Counted from the first letter of the stretch, positions 19,455 through 27,506 are shown. The stretch: 35,754 bases of DNA from Clostridia bacterium (GCA_017559445.1 JAFYSJ010000016.1:1-35754), one strand, 5' to 3'. A program made the numbers and translations. Notes: generated by a model from the letters alone, not told the origin.

Positions 19455-20009
19455 CTATTTTGACTTGTTATTTAGTTTGTAGTCACGAAGTCTTCTACGC
19501 ACACATTCAAAGGCTTCCTTCTCACCTTTTTCACTAAGAATGGTCAACAATTCCTCCAACTGATCTGCAGAACTTGGGTGCATCATATCTCTAGCATGAC
19601 CTCTAATGTAATAAGCAAGTGGTGCTTTGTCATCATAGTCCTTACCCTTGTATACCTTACTTGCCGCCACTCTATCACAGAACATCTCTACCAAATACTT
19701 GTATGGCATTTCAACAGGTCCATATCTCCTAGAAGTTGGCCTAATGTCTACCCAGTACTCAAAGTGATGCTTATTACGCCCCTTGTGGTGCATCCATGCT
19801 GTGGAGTAACCCACATCTTCTCTCTCACCTTCATTAGGGCTTCGTGTGCCCTGATAATACTTAATGCCCATCAAAAACTCGGTGGGTGTAAATTTAGAAA
19901 GGTCATGGGTCAATCCCTGCCAATATATACCAGCCTTAAAGCAGTGAATCATTACCTTAAATCGATGTTTAGTTACCGTCTTAAGGTGGCCCCAAAAGTT
20001 CTTCAACAT
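19455..20009 (-). CDS. DUF5662 family protein
   Basis: This 184-residue cytoplasmic protein matches the DUF5662 type: a run of His/Asp-rich helices with THDLSKF near residues 34-40, AWMHHKGRNKHHFEYW near 71-86 and a conserved MFCDRVAAS segment. The spaced His and Asp residues suggest a metal-binding helical fold of HD-domain type, which is inference. It overlaps the end of the DUF3737 gene by 7 bases and has GGGAG before the ATG, so it is last in the four-gene run. Confidence 0.75.
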   Translation of the reverse strand: MLKNFWGHLKTVTKHRFKVMIHCFKAGIYWQGLTHDLSKFTPTEFLMGIKYYQGTRSPNEGEREDVGYSTAWMHHKGRNKHHFEYWVDIRPTSRRYGPVEMPYKYLVEMFCDRVAASKVYKGKDYDDKAPLAYYIRGHARDMMHPSSADQLEELLTILSEKGEKEAFECVRRRLRDYKLNNKSK

Positions 20010-20860
20010 GGCATTGTCTCCCTAAGGACAACTACTCCATCCGTTGGATATACAGCATCCTCCATAATAACCTCTCCACAGCTATCGCACGTAATTGTGC
20101 CACTACCTGGGTTCTTAACAGACATAATATGTCCCTTAACATCCGCCTCAACCTGACTGTACTCGAAAGAAAAATCGCAACCTTCCATTGTGCAATCCTT
20201 AAGCACAAGGTTTGTGTCATAACAAAGAGGCTGTGTGCCTATAATCCTGCAGTTAATAAATGTAACTCTATCAGAGTACCAGCTAAGATACTCGCCCTTA
20301 ACTACAGAATCAATAACTGTAATATTCTCTGCATGCCAAAAAGCATCCTTAGTATCCAAAATGGAATTGCGAACAGTAATATTCTTAGTGTACTGGAAAG
20401 AGTATTTGCCCATTAAATGCAATCCGGAAATCTCCATGTCATGGCACTGGAAGAAGGCATATGCAGACTTAACCTCTGAATCATAGAGCTTAACATTTCC
20501 ACATCTCCACATAAACTCCTCAGAGTGAAACTTGCTATCGCGAATCACAATATTGTTGCACTCTCTCAATGCTTTAACAGACATAATCTCTGTATTCAAA
20601 ATCTCTAGGTCGTTAGAATACCAAAGTGGAGCTCTAGTTGGCTCTTCTAACTTACAGTTGACAATCTTGGTGTCCACGTCATGCCAAAAAGGATATCTAA
20701 GTGAAAATGTGCAGTCTGAAACCACAACATTTCTAGCCTCCTTAAATGGTGATTCTCCATCCTCTGGACCAGCAAAAGTGCAATTAACAACCTCTGTGTC
20801 CTTAAGGTTATAAAGAGCTCTCTCTGCCTGGAAATTTTGATTTTCTATCTTTCTCAACAT
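20003..20860 (-). CDS. DUF3737 family right-handed beta-helix protein
   Basis: This 285-residue protein is built of about ten irregular repeats of roughly 20 residues of the type hydrophobic-x-N/D-C/S-x-F/hydrophobic, for example VVNCTFAG, VVVSDCTFS and ITVRNSIL. This pattern predicts a right-handed parallel beta helix, as in pectate-lyase-like proteins, and matches DUF3737. There is no signal peptide. It may act on or bind a carbohydrate in the cytoplasm, but catalytic residues cannot be picked out. It lies 2 bases after the pyrophosphatase gene. Confidence 0.8.
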   Translation of the reverse strand: MLRKIENQNFQAERALYNLKDTEVVNCTFAGPEDGESPFKEARNVVVSDCTFSLRYPFWHDVDTKIVNCKLEEPTRAPLWYSNDLEILNTEIMSVKALRECNNIVIRDSKFHSEEFMWRCGNVKLYDSEVKSAYAFFQCHDMEISGLHLMGKYSFQYTKNITVRNSILDTKDAFWHAENITVIDSVVKGEYLSWYSDRVTFINCRIIGTQPLCYDTNLVLKDCTMEGCDFSFEYSQVEADVKGHIMSVKNPGSGTITCDSCGEVIMEDAVYPTDGVVVLRETMPC

Positions 20861-20862
20861 AA

Positions 20863-21402
20863 TTAAAGGTTTTCCTTGTAGTATTTTGCGTTATATGCAT
20901 CAATGCTCTTGGCAATGACCTCTTGAGCAGCCTTGTGGCCCTCGTTCTTAGTAATAAATGTGTCCTTGCCCTCAAGCTGCTTGTACACAGTAAAGAAATG
21001 TTCAATTTCGTTGGTGATATGAACTGGCAACTGGTGAATTGACTTATACTCAGCGTATGTTGGATCACCAAATGGAAGAGCAATAATCTTTTCGTCAGAG
21101 TCTCCTCCATCTACCATGGTAATAACACCAATTGGATGACATCTTACCAATGATCCATTAATCAATGGCTCAGAACAAAGAACCAATACATCAAGGGGAT
21201 CACCGTTCTCGGACAATGTTCTGGGAATCATACCATAGTTCATGGGATAGTGAGTGGATGTGTAAAGAACTCTGTCCAAAATCAAAAGTCCAGACTCCTT
21301 GTCCAGCTCATATTTTTGTTTCTGTCCCTTGGAAATTTCAATATAAGCTACAAAATCTGTAGGTGTAATTCTCTCTGGTGAAAACTCGTGCCAAATATTC
21401 AT
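20863..21402 (-). CDS. ppa: Inorganic pyrophosphatase, family I
   Basis: This 179-residue enzyme hydrolyses pyrophosphate to two phosphates and so drives biosynthetic reactions. It aligns well with E. coli PPase: YPMNYGMIP, the signature region NGDPLDVLV (66-74), and the metal ligands D68, D71, D98 and D103. The first Asp of the signature (D65 in E. coli) is Asn66 here, which is unusual because the family pattern begins with Asp. AGGAGG lies 8 bases before the ATG. It sits 3 bases after the zinc-ribbon membrane-protein gene. Confidence 0.9.
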   Translation of the reverse strand: MNIWHEFSPERITPTDFVAYIEISKGQKQKYELDKESGLLILDRVLYTSTHYPMNYGMIPRTLSENGDPLDVLVLCSEPLINGSLVRCHPIGVITMVDGGDSDEKIIALPFGDPTYAEYKSIHQLPVHITNEIEHFFTVYKQLEGKDTFITKNEGHKAAQEVIAKSIDAYNAKYYKENL

Positions 21403-21405
21403 TGA

Positions 21406-22389
21406 CTATGCCTCCTGATTCTCTAACTCTTCTGTCTTGATCTGTAACTGAATTACAAGACCTGTGAGCATTAAGTATGCAACATACTTTGCAATACCTG
21501 TAAGTGTCATAATCAAGCCATACAAATTGGCGGTATAAGAAATAGCACCCCAAGCTGTAAAAACAATGGACAAAATAGACCAAATTCTAACGAACTTAAC
21601 AACGCCCTTAGTAAATATAAACTTAGCTGTTTCATCATTTAATTTGTTCACAATGGACTTAAACATTTTTGCAAGTCTAAAGTTAACAATAGACACAACT
21701 GTAGCAATTATTACACCGATAATAACCATTGACCAAAGAACTGCCAAGATAATATCACTTGTAATAGTAATCGCCTCTGCTACACCTGTTGCAAACTCAA
21801 AGCTTGTTTTTTCACCAAGCAATGTCCAGGAAAGTCCGTTGACATCAACTACCATATCTCCAAACAATGGAGCGCCTTCACTAGCTGTGGTAGCCTGTGC
21901 AAGAGATACTATTCCCATAGCTGCAATACAAAGAACAGATACCACAATCATAGCAATTGCCAAAAATAAAGAAGATCCTCTAACTATGGAAAAATTCTTA
22001 TGTTCATCATTGAAATTTGACTTAGCTGATTTATAACAAGCAAATAATCCTACTATAAGAATTATCAAATAAATATTAAAATTGAACTGGACATTAAAGC
22101 CATTTTCAGATATCTCAAATCCAAACGCATTAAGAACTGCAAAAGCAGTAAGCAATATGGTTGAAATCAAAAACTTTTTAGAAGAAACTACCTCTGCTAA
22201 TACGCTCTTAAATGTGGCCTTGGGCTCAGTTTCTACAGCATCAAAATTAGATTCCTCAACTGGGAATACTGGGACCTCCTCTACAGTTGGATCAATGTTT
22301 AACTTCTCACCTTCCTCTGTCATGGGAGCTCCGCAATTTGAGCAAAACAATCCCTGACTGTTCTCTCCACATTCAATACATTTCCACAT
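21406..22389 (-). CDS. Zinc-ribbon membrane protein, unknown function
   Basis: This 327-residue protein opens with a short zinc ribbon, CIECG (4-8) and CSNCG (16-20), an acidic linker, and then about five or six hydrophobic segments between residues 80 and 310. Such zinc-ribbon plus multi-pass proteins are common and uncharacterised in Clostridia. The N-terminal ribbon predicts a cytoplasmic N-terminus. AGAGG lies upstream of the ATG. It heads the run with ppa, DUF3737 and DUF5662. Confidence 0.75.
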   Translation of the reverse strand: MWKCIECGENSQGLFCSNCGAPMTEEGEKLNIDPTVEEVPVFPVEESNFDAVETEPKATFKSVLAEVVSSKKFLISTILLTAFAVLNAFGFEISENGFNVQFNFNIYLIILIVGLFACYKSAKSNFNDEHKNFSIVRGSSLFLAIAMIVVSVLCIAAMGIVSLAQATTASEGAPLFGDMVVDVNGLSWTLLGEKTSFEFATGVAEAITITSDIILAVLWSMVIIGVIIATVVSIVNFRLAKMFKSIVNKLNDETAKFIFTKGVVKFVRIWSILSIVFTAWGAISYTANLYGLIMTLTGIAKYVAYLMLTGLVIQLQIKTEELENQEA

Positions 22390-22430
22390 ATATGTAATAC
22401 CTCTACTTTTTCAATGATAAATAACGAATT

Positions 22431-22470
22431 ATGAATATAATAAACGATGAATGATGAATATAATAAATGA
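22431..22470. repeat. AT-rich tandem repeat upstream of the zinc-ribbon gene
   Basis: The 17-mer ATGAATATAATAAAYGA occurs twice (22431-22447 and 22454-22470) with a 23-base period. Around it, from about 22410 to 22515, are further short ATGAAT/ATTCAT and CATTAATCACTAATCATT runs. No gene lies in 22390-22538; the segment looks like low-complexity intergenic repeat DNA. Confidence 0.65.
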
Positions 22471-22538
22471 CGAAAACAATTCCTCATTAATCACTAATCA
22501 TTCCTCATTAAAATTATAATACGGCAAGACGAAAAATG

Positions 22539-23003
22539 CTACTTTATGTCCTCTATTTCGTATGATGCCAGACGGTCTCCCTCATATCTCAAGTGGAGTC
22601 TAAAACCTGTCCTTCCTTCTGCAATGAGTCCAAAGAATACCTTATCTCCCTCCCACATGGGAAGTGTTGACAAAAGTTCCTGATCCACCCATTTAAGCTG
22701 ACCTTCGTCACAATTATCCTGAAGTTCTCCCTTAAAGTCATCGCACACAAAAAGGTACATAATTTCTGGAGGATAAATATCAGAATCAAAGAAGACCTCG
22801 CCGCAATATGTTAGGTTTTCAGCCATCAAGCCTGTCTCCTCTAAAATCTCCCTGCGAATGCACTGCTCTGGAGTCTCATCACCCTCAAAATGACCACCCA
22901 CGCCAAGCCATTTGCCACTATTAATATCTTCTAATTTCTTGGTGCGATGCATCATGAGATATTGCTCATTTCTTCGCAAATATGCCAGTGTGGTCCTCTC
23001 CAT
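22539..23003 (-). CDS. NUDIX hydrolase (MutT/8-oxo-dGTP type)
   Basis: This 154-residue protein has a complete Nudix box, G37 to L59 (GHFEGDETPEQ... REILEETGL), that binds Mg2+ and cleaves nucleoside diphosphate linkages. The fold and length fit the 8-oxo-dGTP diphosphatase group, which cleans the nucleotide pool; the exact substrate cannot be told. I start at MERTTLAY (23003), 7 bases after GGAGGT; the ATG five codons earlier lies before that site. It is transcribed away from rubrerythrin, with which it shares the spacer at 23004-23162. Confidence 0.88.
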   Translation of the reverse strand: MERTTLAYLRRNEQYLMMHRTKKLEDINSGKWLGVGGHFEGDETPEQCIRREILEETGLMAENLTYCGEVFFDSDIYPPEIMYLFVCDDFKGELQDNCDEGQLKWVDQELLSTLPMWEGDKVFFGLIAEGRTGFRLHLRYEGDRLASYEIEDIK

Positions 23004-23109
23004 TTTAAGTACCTCCATGCCTAAAATCCACTTACAATTTTAATGTATCAAAGTCACAGAGAAAAGGCCTTTTTAGGTATAAAAAATTCTTTTCTTCATA
23101 TAATTTATA

Positions 23110-23118
23110 TGCTAATAT
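23110..23118 (+). promoter_or_regulatory. Extended -10 promoter of rubrerythrin
   Basis: TGCTAATAT gives an extended -10 (TAATAT at 23113-23118) 44 bases before the rubrerythrin start codon. The -35 region at 23090-23096 is only T-rich. The AT palindrome-like DNA around 23098-23110 could hold a PerR-type operator, but no convincing consensus is visible. Confidence 0.5.
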
Positions 23119-23162
23119 TTTCTCAGGCGGTAAGCCAATTTCCCTAAGGAGGATTACTAAAA

Positions 23163-23696
23163 ATGGATTTAAGAGGATCTAGAACAGAAGCTAATTTGTG
23201 GGCAGCATTTGCTGGCGAATCTCAGGCCCGCAACAAATATACTTACTTTGCATCTAAGGCTAAGAAGGAAGGTTATGAGCAGATTGCAGCACTCTTCACA
23301 GAGACAGCTGACAACGAGAAGGAGCACGCTAAGCTTTGGTACAAGCTCGTAGCAGGTATTGGAAGTACACCTGATAACCTTAAGACAGCAGCAGCTGGTG
23401 AGCATGACGAGTGGGATAACATGTATCCTGAGTTTGCTAAGGTTGCTCGTGAAGAGGGTTTCAACGACATCGCAGACATGATGGAAGGCGTTGCAGCAGT
23501 TGAGAAGGAGCACGAGGAGCGTTACAAGAAGCTTTTGGCTAACATTGAGGATGGCATCGTATTCTCCAGAGATGGTGACGTAATGTGGCACTGCAGAAAC
23601 TGCGGACATATTCACTTCGGCAAGGTTGCTCCTGATGTATGTCCTGTATGCGCACACCCCAAGGCATATTTCCAGATTAAGGCAGAGAACTACTAA
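23163..23696 (+). CDS. rbr: Rubrerythrin
   Basis: This 177-residue non-haem iron protein reduces hydrogen peroxide in anaerobes. The N-terminal four-helix diiron domain shows the paired Glu motifs GESQARNKY, DNEKEH and VEKEHEERY. The C-terminal rubredoxin domain has CRNCG and CPVC for the Fe(Cys)4 site. AAGGAGG lies before the ATG. It is one of only two plus-strand genes and ends at a strong terminator. Confidence 0.96.
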   Translation: MDLRGSRTEANLWAAFAGESQARNKYTYFASKAKKEGYEQIAALFTETADNEKEHAKLWYKLVAGIGSTPDNLKTAAAGEHDEWDNMYPEFAKVAREEGFNDIADMMEGVAAVEKEHEERYKKLLANIEDGIVFSRDGDVMWHCRNCGHIHFGKVAPDVCPVCAHPKAYFQIKAENY

Positions 23697-23711
23697 TTTT
23701 GACCTTTATCC

Positions 23712-23746
23712 ATCGGCCTGCTGTCCTCAGTGGGCCGATTTTTATT
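23712..23746 (+). terminator. Rubrerythrin terminator
   Basis: ATCGGCC (23712-23718) pairs with GGCCGAT (23733-23739) and is followed by a T-rich tract. It lies 15 bases past the stop codon. Confidence 0.85.
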
Positions 23747-23764
23747 ACTTAGAAGGAGGCAATC

Positions 23765-24928
23765 ATGGCAAATGTCCTGGACTATATTGAATGGCGTGGA
23801 GACTTAACAATGGAAGCCTCCCCTTTCAACGAAGTAGACAACTTAATTCTATCCGAGTTCTCATACTTAGATATGTCGGATATTGTTGGAAACAAAACTG
23901 AAGATGAACCTGTGCCTTTGCACGAAGCAGTAGATAAATTCTTTAAGGACAAAAACTTTGAAGAAATGTCCCTAGGCCTTATCCTTCCCTCTGCTATTTT
24001 CGACATGGCCAAATTAATGGCTAAGGCACCAAGATACAAAGACCTGCTTTTGTGGGGATATGTAAGTCAAGTTGACCGCACCACAGAATATCAATTCAGT
24101 GCCATTTGTGTAGACATTGATCCTAAAACCACTTTTGTCTCATACCGTGGAACTGACGACACAATAATAGGCTGGAAGGAAGATTTTAACATGGCACTTA
24201 ACCACCATGTACCCTCTCAGATTCTAGCCACAAAGTACGTGGAAGCCATAGCCAAAGCCACTAGGAATAAGCTTGTTTTAGGTGGCCACTCTAAGGGTGG
24301 TAATCTTGCTATTTATGCCGCAGCCAATTGCAATAGTAGAACAAATAAGAAGATTCTCAAAATATACAGTAACGATGGCCCTGGATTTAGCACTGGTTTC
24401 TTATCCTCTCCTGGATACAAAAGTATTGAAGATAGAACCATCTCCATTGTTCCTCAAGGTTCAATTGTAGGACTCTTGTTAGAGCACACAGAAAAGCATA
24501 CCGTTGTTGCCAGCTCATACAAGGGGGTATTCCAGCACGATGGCTTTTCATGGCTTGTTAAAGGCAATCAATTTATAAAATGTGACCATCTTGATCAGGA
24601 GAGTTTACTTGTTAACAAGGCAGTGACATCCTGGTTGGCTAACATGGACGATAATCAAAAGAAACAGTTTGGAGACTCCTTTTTTGATATTCTCTTCTCT
24701 TCCGATGCATCCACATTAGAGGAATTAAACAGAGACAAACTTAAATTCTTCAAGGCCCTTTCCTCTGTTGACCCCGCCAAGAAAAAGCTTATTAACGACA
24801 AGATTGGTCAACTCTTTAAGGAAGGCAGACTTGTACTAGGTTCAGCCATGGAAACCACTCTTAAAGATGTAAAGGAACACATATTTAACAAACAAAAAGA
24901 CGACAATACAAAACGCCTACGACATTAG
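23765..24928 (+). CDS. DUF2974 (Mbeg1-like) alpha/beta hydrolase
   Basis: This 387-residue protein belongs to the Mbeg1-like DUF2974 group of predicted serine hydrolases. The nucleophile elbow is GGHSKGG with S176, and FVSYRGTDDTIIGWKEDF (124-141) matches the lipase-like oxyanion region. The substrate is unknown; no signal peptide or membrane helix is present, so it is cytoplasmic. The C-terminal half is helical and charged. AGAAGGAGG lies before the ATG. The gene follows the rubrerythrin terminator and its stop codon falls in the loop of its own terminator. Confidence 0.85.
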   Translation: MANVLDYIEWRGDLTMEASPFNEVDNLILSEFSYLDMSDIVGNKTEDEPVPLHEAVDKFFKDKNFEEMSLGLILPSAIFDMAKLMAKAPRYKDLLLWGYVSQVDRTTEYQFSAICVDIDPKTTFVSYRGTDDTIIGWKEDFNMALNHHVPSQILATKYVEAIAKATRNKLVLGGHSKGGNLAIYAAANCNSRTNKKILKIYSNDGPGFSTGFLSSPGYKSIEDRTISIVPQGSIVGLLLEHTEKHTVVASSYKGVFQHDGFSWLVKGNQFIKCDHLDQESLLVNKAVTSWLANMDDNQKKQFGDSFFDILFSSDASTLEELNRDKLKFFKALSSVDPAKKKLINDKIGQLFKEGRLVLGSAMETTLKDVKEHIFNKQKDDNTKRLRH

Positions 24929-24939
24929 TCATAGGCGTT
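24912..24939. terminator. Bidirectional terminator between convergent genes
   Basis: AACGCCTA (24912-24919) pairs with TAGGCGTT (24932-24939). The plus strand continues with AATTTTAT and the minus strand with TTTGT, so it can serve both the DUF2974 gene and the convergent lipid kinase gene. The DUF2974 stop codon TAG (24926-24928) lies in the loop. Confidence 0.75.
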
Positions 24940-24948
24940 AATTTTATC

Positions 24949-25815
24949 TTATTCGGTTACCTTTGCAGTTTCCTTAACTGCAGAATATCTTGTAACTCCT
25001 CTAATTACCTCACCGTCAATCTGAACATCCTGAGGCATATCGTATTCTACTTCTACTTCCTTGCCCTTAATTGCAACAAAATACTGCTTATACTTAACAT
25101 GGGAACCATCAAAAACCTTAGGCAAAATAGTAAGAATTTTCCATCTACTTAAGTTGTGAAGAACAACTACTGTCATGAGATCGCTATCTCTCTCCTGCAT
25201 TGGTGCGACCTTCATACCACCACCAAAGTATCTTCCATTCATGGATGTAGCAATCCATACATTCTTGTACTTATACTCTACTCCATCTACCCACACTCTT
25301 GCATTGTTTGTCTTGTATCCCAATACAACTCTAACAGCCAATGTTAAGTAGTTAATCTTGGACTTACCCTTAGCCTTAAGTTCTTCGCCAATAGCACATA
25401 CCTTACCATCCCAACCAAAGGAACAGTTGTTAAGGAATCTATAAGTCTTATCGTTGATAGTAACTCTAGGCAACTCTTCGATATACTTATTAATCTGAAC
25501 AAATGTCTCGTCAGGAACCTTATGGCCGAAAATATCATTCATAAAGTCATTTCCTGTACCAGCCTTGTAAAGCCAAAGCTTATTCTTAGGCACATAGCCA
25601 TCCAAATCATTAACAAGTCTGTTAAGAGTTCCATCACCACCTAAGAGAACTGTTTCATCTCCTGGTAACTGATTTTCGAAAAAGGCTCTTTTATCCTTAA
25701 TCTCTGTAACAGTAACAAGCTTATTAGGGCCAGCAGAATATTTCTCCATGGCCTTTGCTACTTGCTTATCATTATCACCTGCATTAGACAATGGGTTATA
25801 TAAGATATATACCAT
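24949..25815 (-). CDS. Diacylglycerol kinase family lipid kinase (YegS/BmrU-like)
   Basis: This 288-residue protein has the diacylglycerol-kinase catalytic motif GGDGT at 59-63, preceded by the phosphate-binding YNPLSNAG at the N-terminus, and GTGND further on. Family members phosphorylate diacylglycerol or related lipids at the inner membrane face. It follows the FecR-like gene by 17 bases with AGGAGG before the ATG, so the two may be co-transcribed, suggesting an envelope role. Confidence 0.88.
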   Translation of the reverse strand: MVYILYNPLSNAGDNDKQVAKAMEKYSAGPNKLVTVTEIKDKRAFFENQLPGDETVLLGGDGTLNRLVNDLDGYVPKNKLWLYKAGTGNDFMNDIFGHKVPDETFVQINKYIEELPRVTINDKTYRFLNNCSFGWDGKVCAIGEELKAKGKSKINYLTLAVRVVLGYKTNNARVWVDGVEYKYKNVWIATSMNGRYFGGGMKVAPMQERDSDLMTVVVLHNLSRWKILTILPKVFDGSHVKYKQYFVAIKGKEVEVEYDMPQDVQIDGEVIRGVTRYSAVKETAKVTE

Positions 25816-25832
25816 AGCTGCCTCCTATACCC

Positions 25833-27350
25833 TTATTCCTGAGTCTCTTCCCCGGAAGAAGTTTCCTCTAAATTGTTTCCCTCTGGTGTTCCACCTACTG
25901 TTTCCTGTGGTGCATTCTCTGTCTCATATCCTGGCTCAGTTGTAAAACAATACTGACAAACGTGATCTACATATGAGTGAGGTCCTGTGGAACCAATAGT
26001 TACCTTACGATCATTACATGTGGAGCACTCGTGAATTGTATATGCTGCTTCCAAGCAATTTGCGGCCTCAATTACTGTATCTACATACTTGTGGCTACCC
26101 TTTGCTGTGTCGTTAACAACCTTAGTCTCCTGACACTTTGTACATGTATATGTTGTATATCCAAACTTCTGGCAGTCACCATCTGTATGAACACCCTTAT
26201 CAAAGCTGTGATCTGCAACTGCAGTATCCTGCTCTACCTTGGTCTGCTGACAGTTAGTACATGTAAATGTTGTATATCCTGCTGTTGTGCAATCTCCTGC
26301 TGTATGCACGCCATTATCATACTTATGTACACCCTGTGCCTTAGGAACAGTCTGCAAATATGCAGCTGCACACTTAGAGCACTTGTAGTAGCTGTATCCA
26401 TCTCTTACGCATGTTGCCTCAGAGGACTGCTTACTATCCATTACATAATCATGTGCACAGTTAGCATCTCCTGCATCAATCACAACCTTATCTGTTGCAC
26501 CTGGTGTAGGTGTTGGTGTAGCAGTTGTGCCTGGAACTGGAGTTGGTGTTGGATCGTTACCATTTGTTGGAGGTGTTGGCGTTGGGATATCTAATGTAAT
26601 ATCTGCATTTGCCAATCTATCCTGAAGTGCAGACTGAGAGTAAACTGTGTTAATATCACCCTTTGCCTGCATATCGTACAAGGACTTAGCAACTCTACCA
26701 GACAACATAGATACATCTCCTAAGTTGTTAGCCTCAATCTCACACTTACCTGTAGTAGTAATCTTGCTTGTGTTCATTATGTAACCAGATGCCACATTCT
26801 GAGCAACCTCAGCGTTAAGCTTAGTTGCAGTAAGCTTAAGGTTAACTGCGTTTGACACAACATGGAGCTTAGTGCCCTCATAGTCTGTCATTGCATCTAC
26901 TTGAACAACATAAACAGCTGGATCCTCTGCAGTAATAGTTGCACTATCTGTAGTAATAATAAAGGAACCGTCGCCAATGCTTGTACCAACATTTACCAGC
27001 ATTTCACCCTTGGAAACATCAATAGTTATTGTTCCCTTTCCTGCTTCGCCCTTGGTCTGCAAAGAAATATTTGTCTGGCCATACATTGTTACGTAGGAAT
27101 CATCGTCAAACTTAACTGTAATCTCGCCAGCTTTAACAGAAACATTATCCCCAGATTCAAGTGCCACTCCCTGTGTTACAAGGATAGATTTATCTCCTCT
27201 ATAAATGTAAGCCTCTGCTCCATCACAAGCAGATACATACATATCTCTATTAGAGCCGCCTCCAGATACAGCAATAATAATTACAATAACTGTGAGAACA
27301 ACTATAGCAAGACCAGAAAAGAAAACCTTGCCTCTATTTGTAAGTCTCAT
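25833..27350 (-). CDS. Membrane-anchored FecR-like protein with Cys-rich repeats
   Basis: This 505-residue protein has a short basic N-terminus and one membrane helix (about 8-28). An extracellular FecR-like beta-rich domain follows (about 38-200), then a Pro/Thr linker rich in PTPTP (about 256-284), then a Cys/His-rich region (298-468). This last part has four related repeats of about 39 residues of the form C-x(4-6)-GYT/AYT-x(2-3)-C-x-x-C, with CxxC at 324, 364, 403 and 442, and a final CQYC at 465. The acidic tail is rich in Glu. The repeats could bind zinc or form disulfides. The C-terminal part is outside the cell, which is a prediction. Its function is unknown. Confidence 0.75.
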   Translation of the reverse strand: MRLTNRGKVFFSGLAIVVLTVIVIIIAVSGGGSNRDMYVSACDGAEAYIYRGDKSILVTQGVALESGDNVSVKAGEITVKFDDDSYVTMYGQTNISLQTKGEAGKGTITIDVSKGEMLVNVGTSIGDGSFIITTDSATITAEDPAVYVVQVDAMTDYEGTKLHVVSNAVNLKLTATKLNAEVAQNVASGYIMNTSKITTTGKCEIEANNLGDVSMLSGRVAKSLYDMQAKGDINTVYSQSALQDRLANADITLDIPTPTPPTNGNDPTPTPVPGTTATPTPTPGATDKVVIDAGDANCAHDYVMDSKQSSEATCVRDGYSYYKCSKCAAAYLQTVPKAQGVHKYDNGVHTAGDCTTAGYTTFTCTNCQQTKVEQDTAVADHSFDKGVHTDGDCQKFGYTTYTCTKCQETKVVNDTAKGSHKYVDTVIEAANCLEAAYTIHECSTCNDRKVTIGSTGPHSYVDHVCQYCFTTEPGYETENAPQETVGGTPEGNNLEETSSGEETQE

Positions 27351-27374
27351 AAGTTCATCTCCAAAACATTAATA

Positions 27375-27389
27375 GAACTAGTATAGTTC
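27375..27389. promoter_or_regulatory. Palindrome over the -10 of the FecR-like gene
   Basis: GAACTA-GTA-TAGTTC is a perfect inverted repeat with a 3-base centre. It covers the -10 TATACT (27380-27385) and is a good size for a dimeric repressor site. Confidence 0.5.
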
Positions 27390-27408
27390 TTATTATAGAA
27401 ATCGTAAA
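27380..27408 (-). promoter_or_regulatory. Promoter of the FecR-like gene
   Basis: On the minus strand, -35 TTTACG (27403-27408), a 17-base spacer and -10 TATACT (27380-27385) lie about 30 bases before the ATG. GGAG precedes the ATG at a spacing of about 9. Confidence 0.65.
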
Positions 27409-27419
27409 GCAATTTTACG
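27403..27419. promoter_or_regulatory. Palindrome over the -35 of the FecR-like gene
   Basis: CGTAAA-GCAAT-TTTACG is a perfect 6+6 inverted repeat that overlaps the -35 element. It could be an operator, or a weak terminator of the tldE transcript, since the minus strand continues ATTTC. Confidence 0.45.
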
Positions 27420-27441
27420 AATCCGTCATTAGAAGTGTTGG

Positions 27442-27506
27442 GTGTTTGGTTCTAGGCCCTTCGATCCTAAGACTTTAGGAGGGGACATATTTCCTATGCT
27501 AAACAC
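27442..27506. repeat. Nested inverted-repeat element
   Basis: GTGTTTGGTTCTAGG (27442-27456) pairs imperfectly with CCTATGCTAAACAC (27493-27506). Inside, CCCT (27457-27460) pairs with AGGG (27480-27483), and CCTAA (27466-27470) pairs with TTAGG (27475-27479). The result is a stacked hairpin of about 65 bases. No gene lies in 27409-27555. It may be a mobile-repeat remnant or a structured RNA. Confidence 0.55.

Noticed and set aside
27442-27506. tRNA gene or fragment
   Set aside because: GGTTCTAGG and TTCGATCC recall a T arm, but no acceptor stem, anticodon arm or CCA end can be folded.
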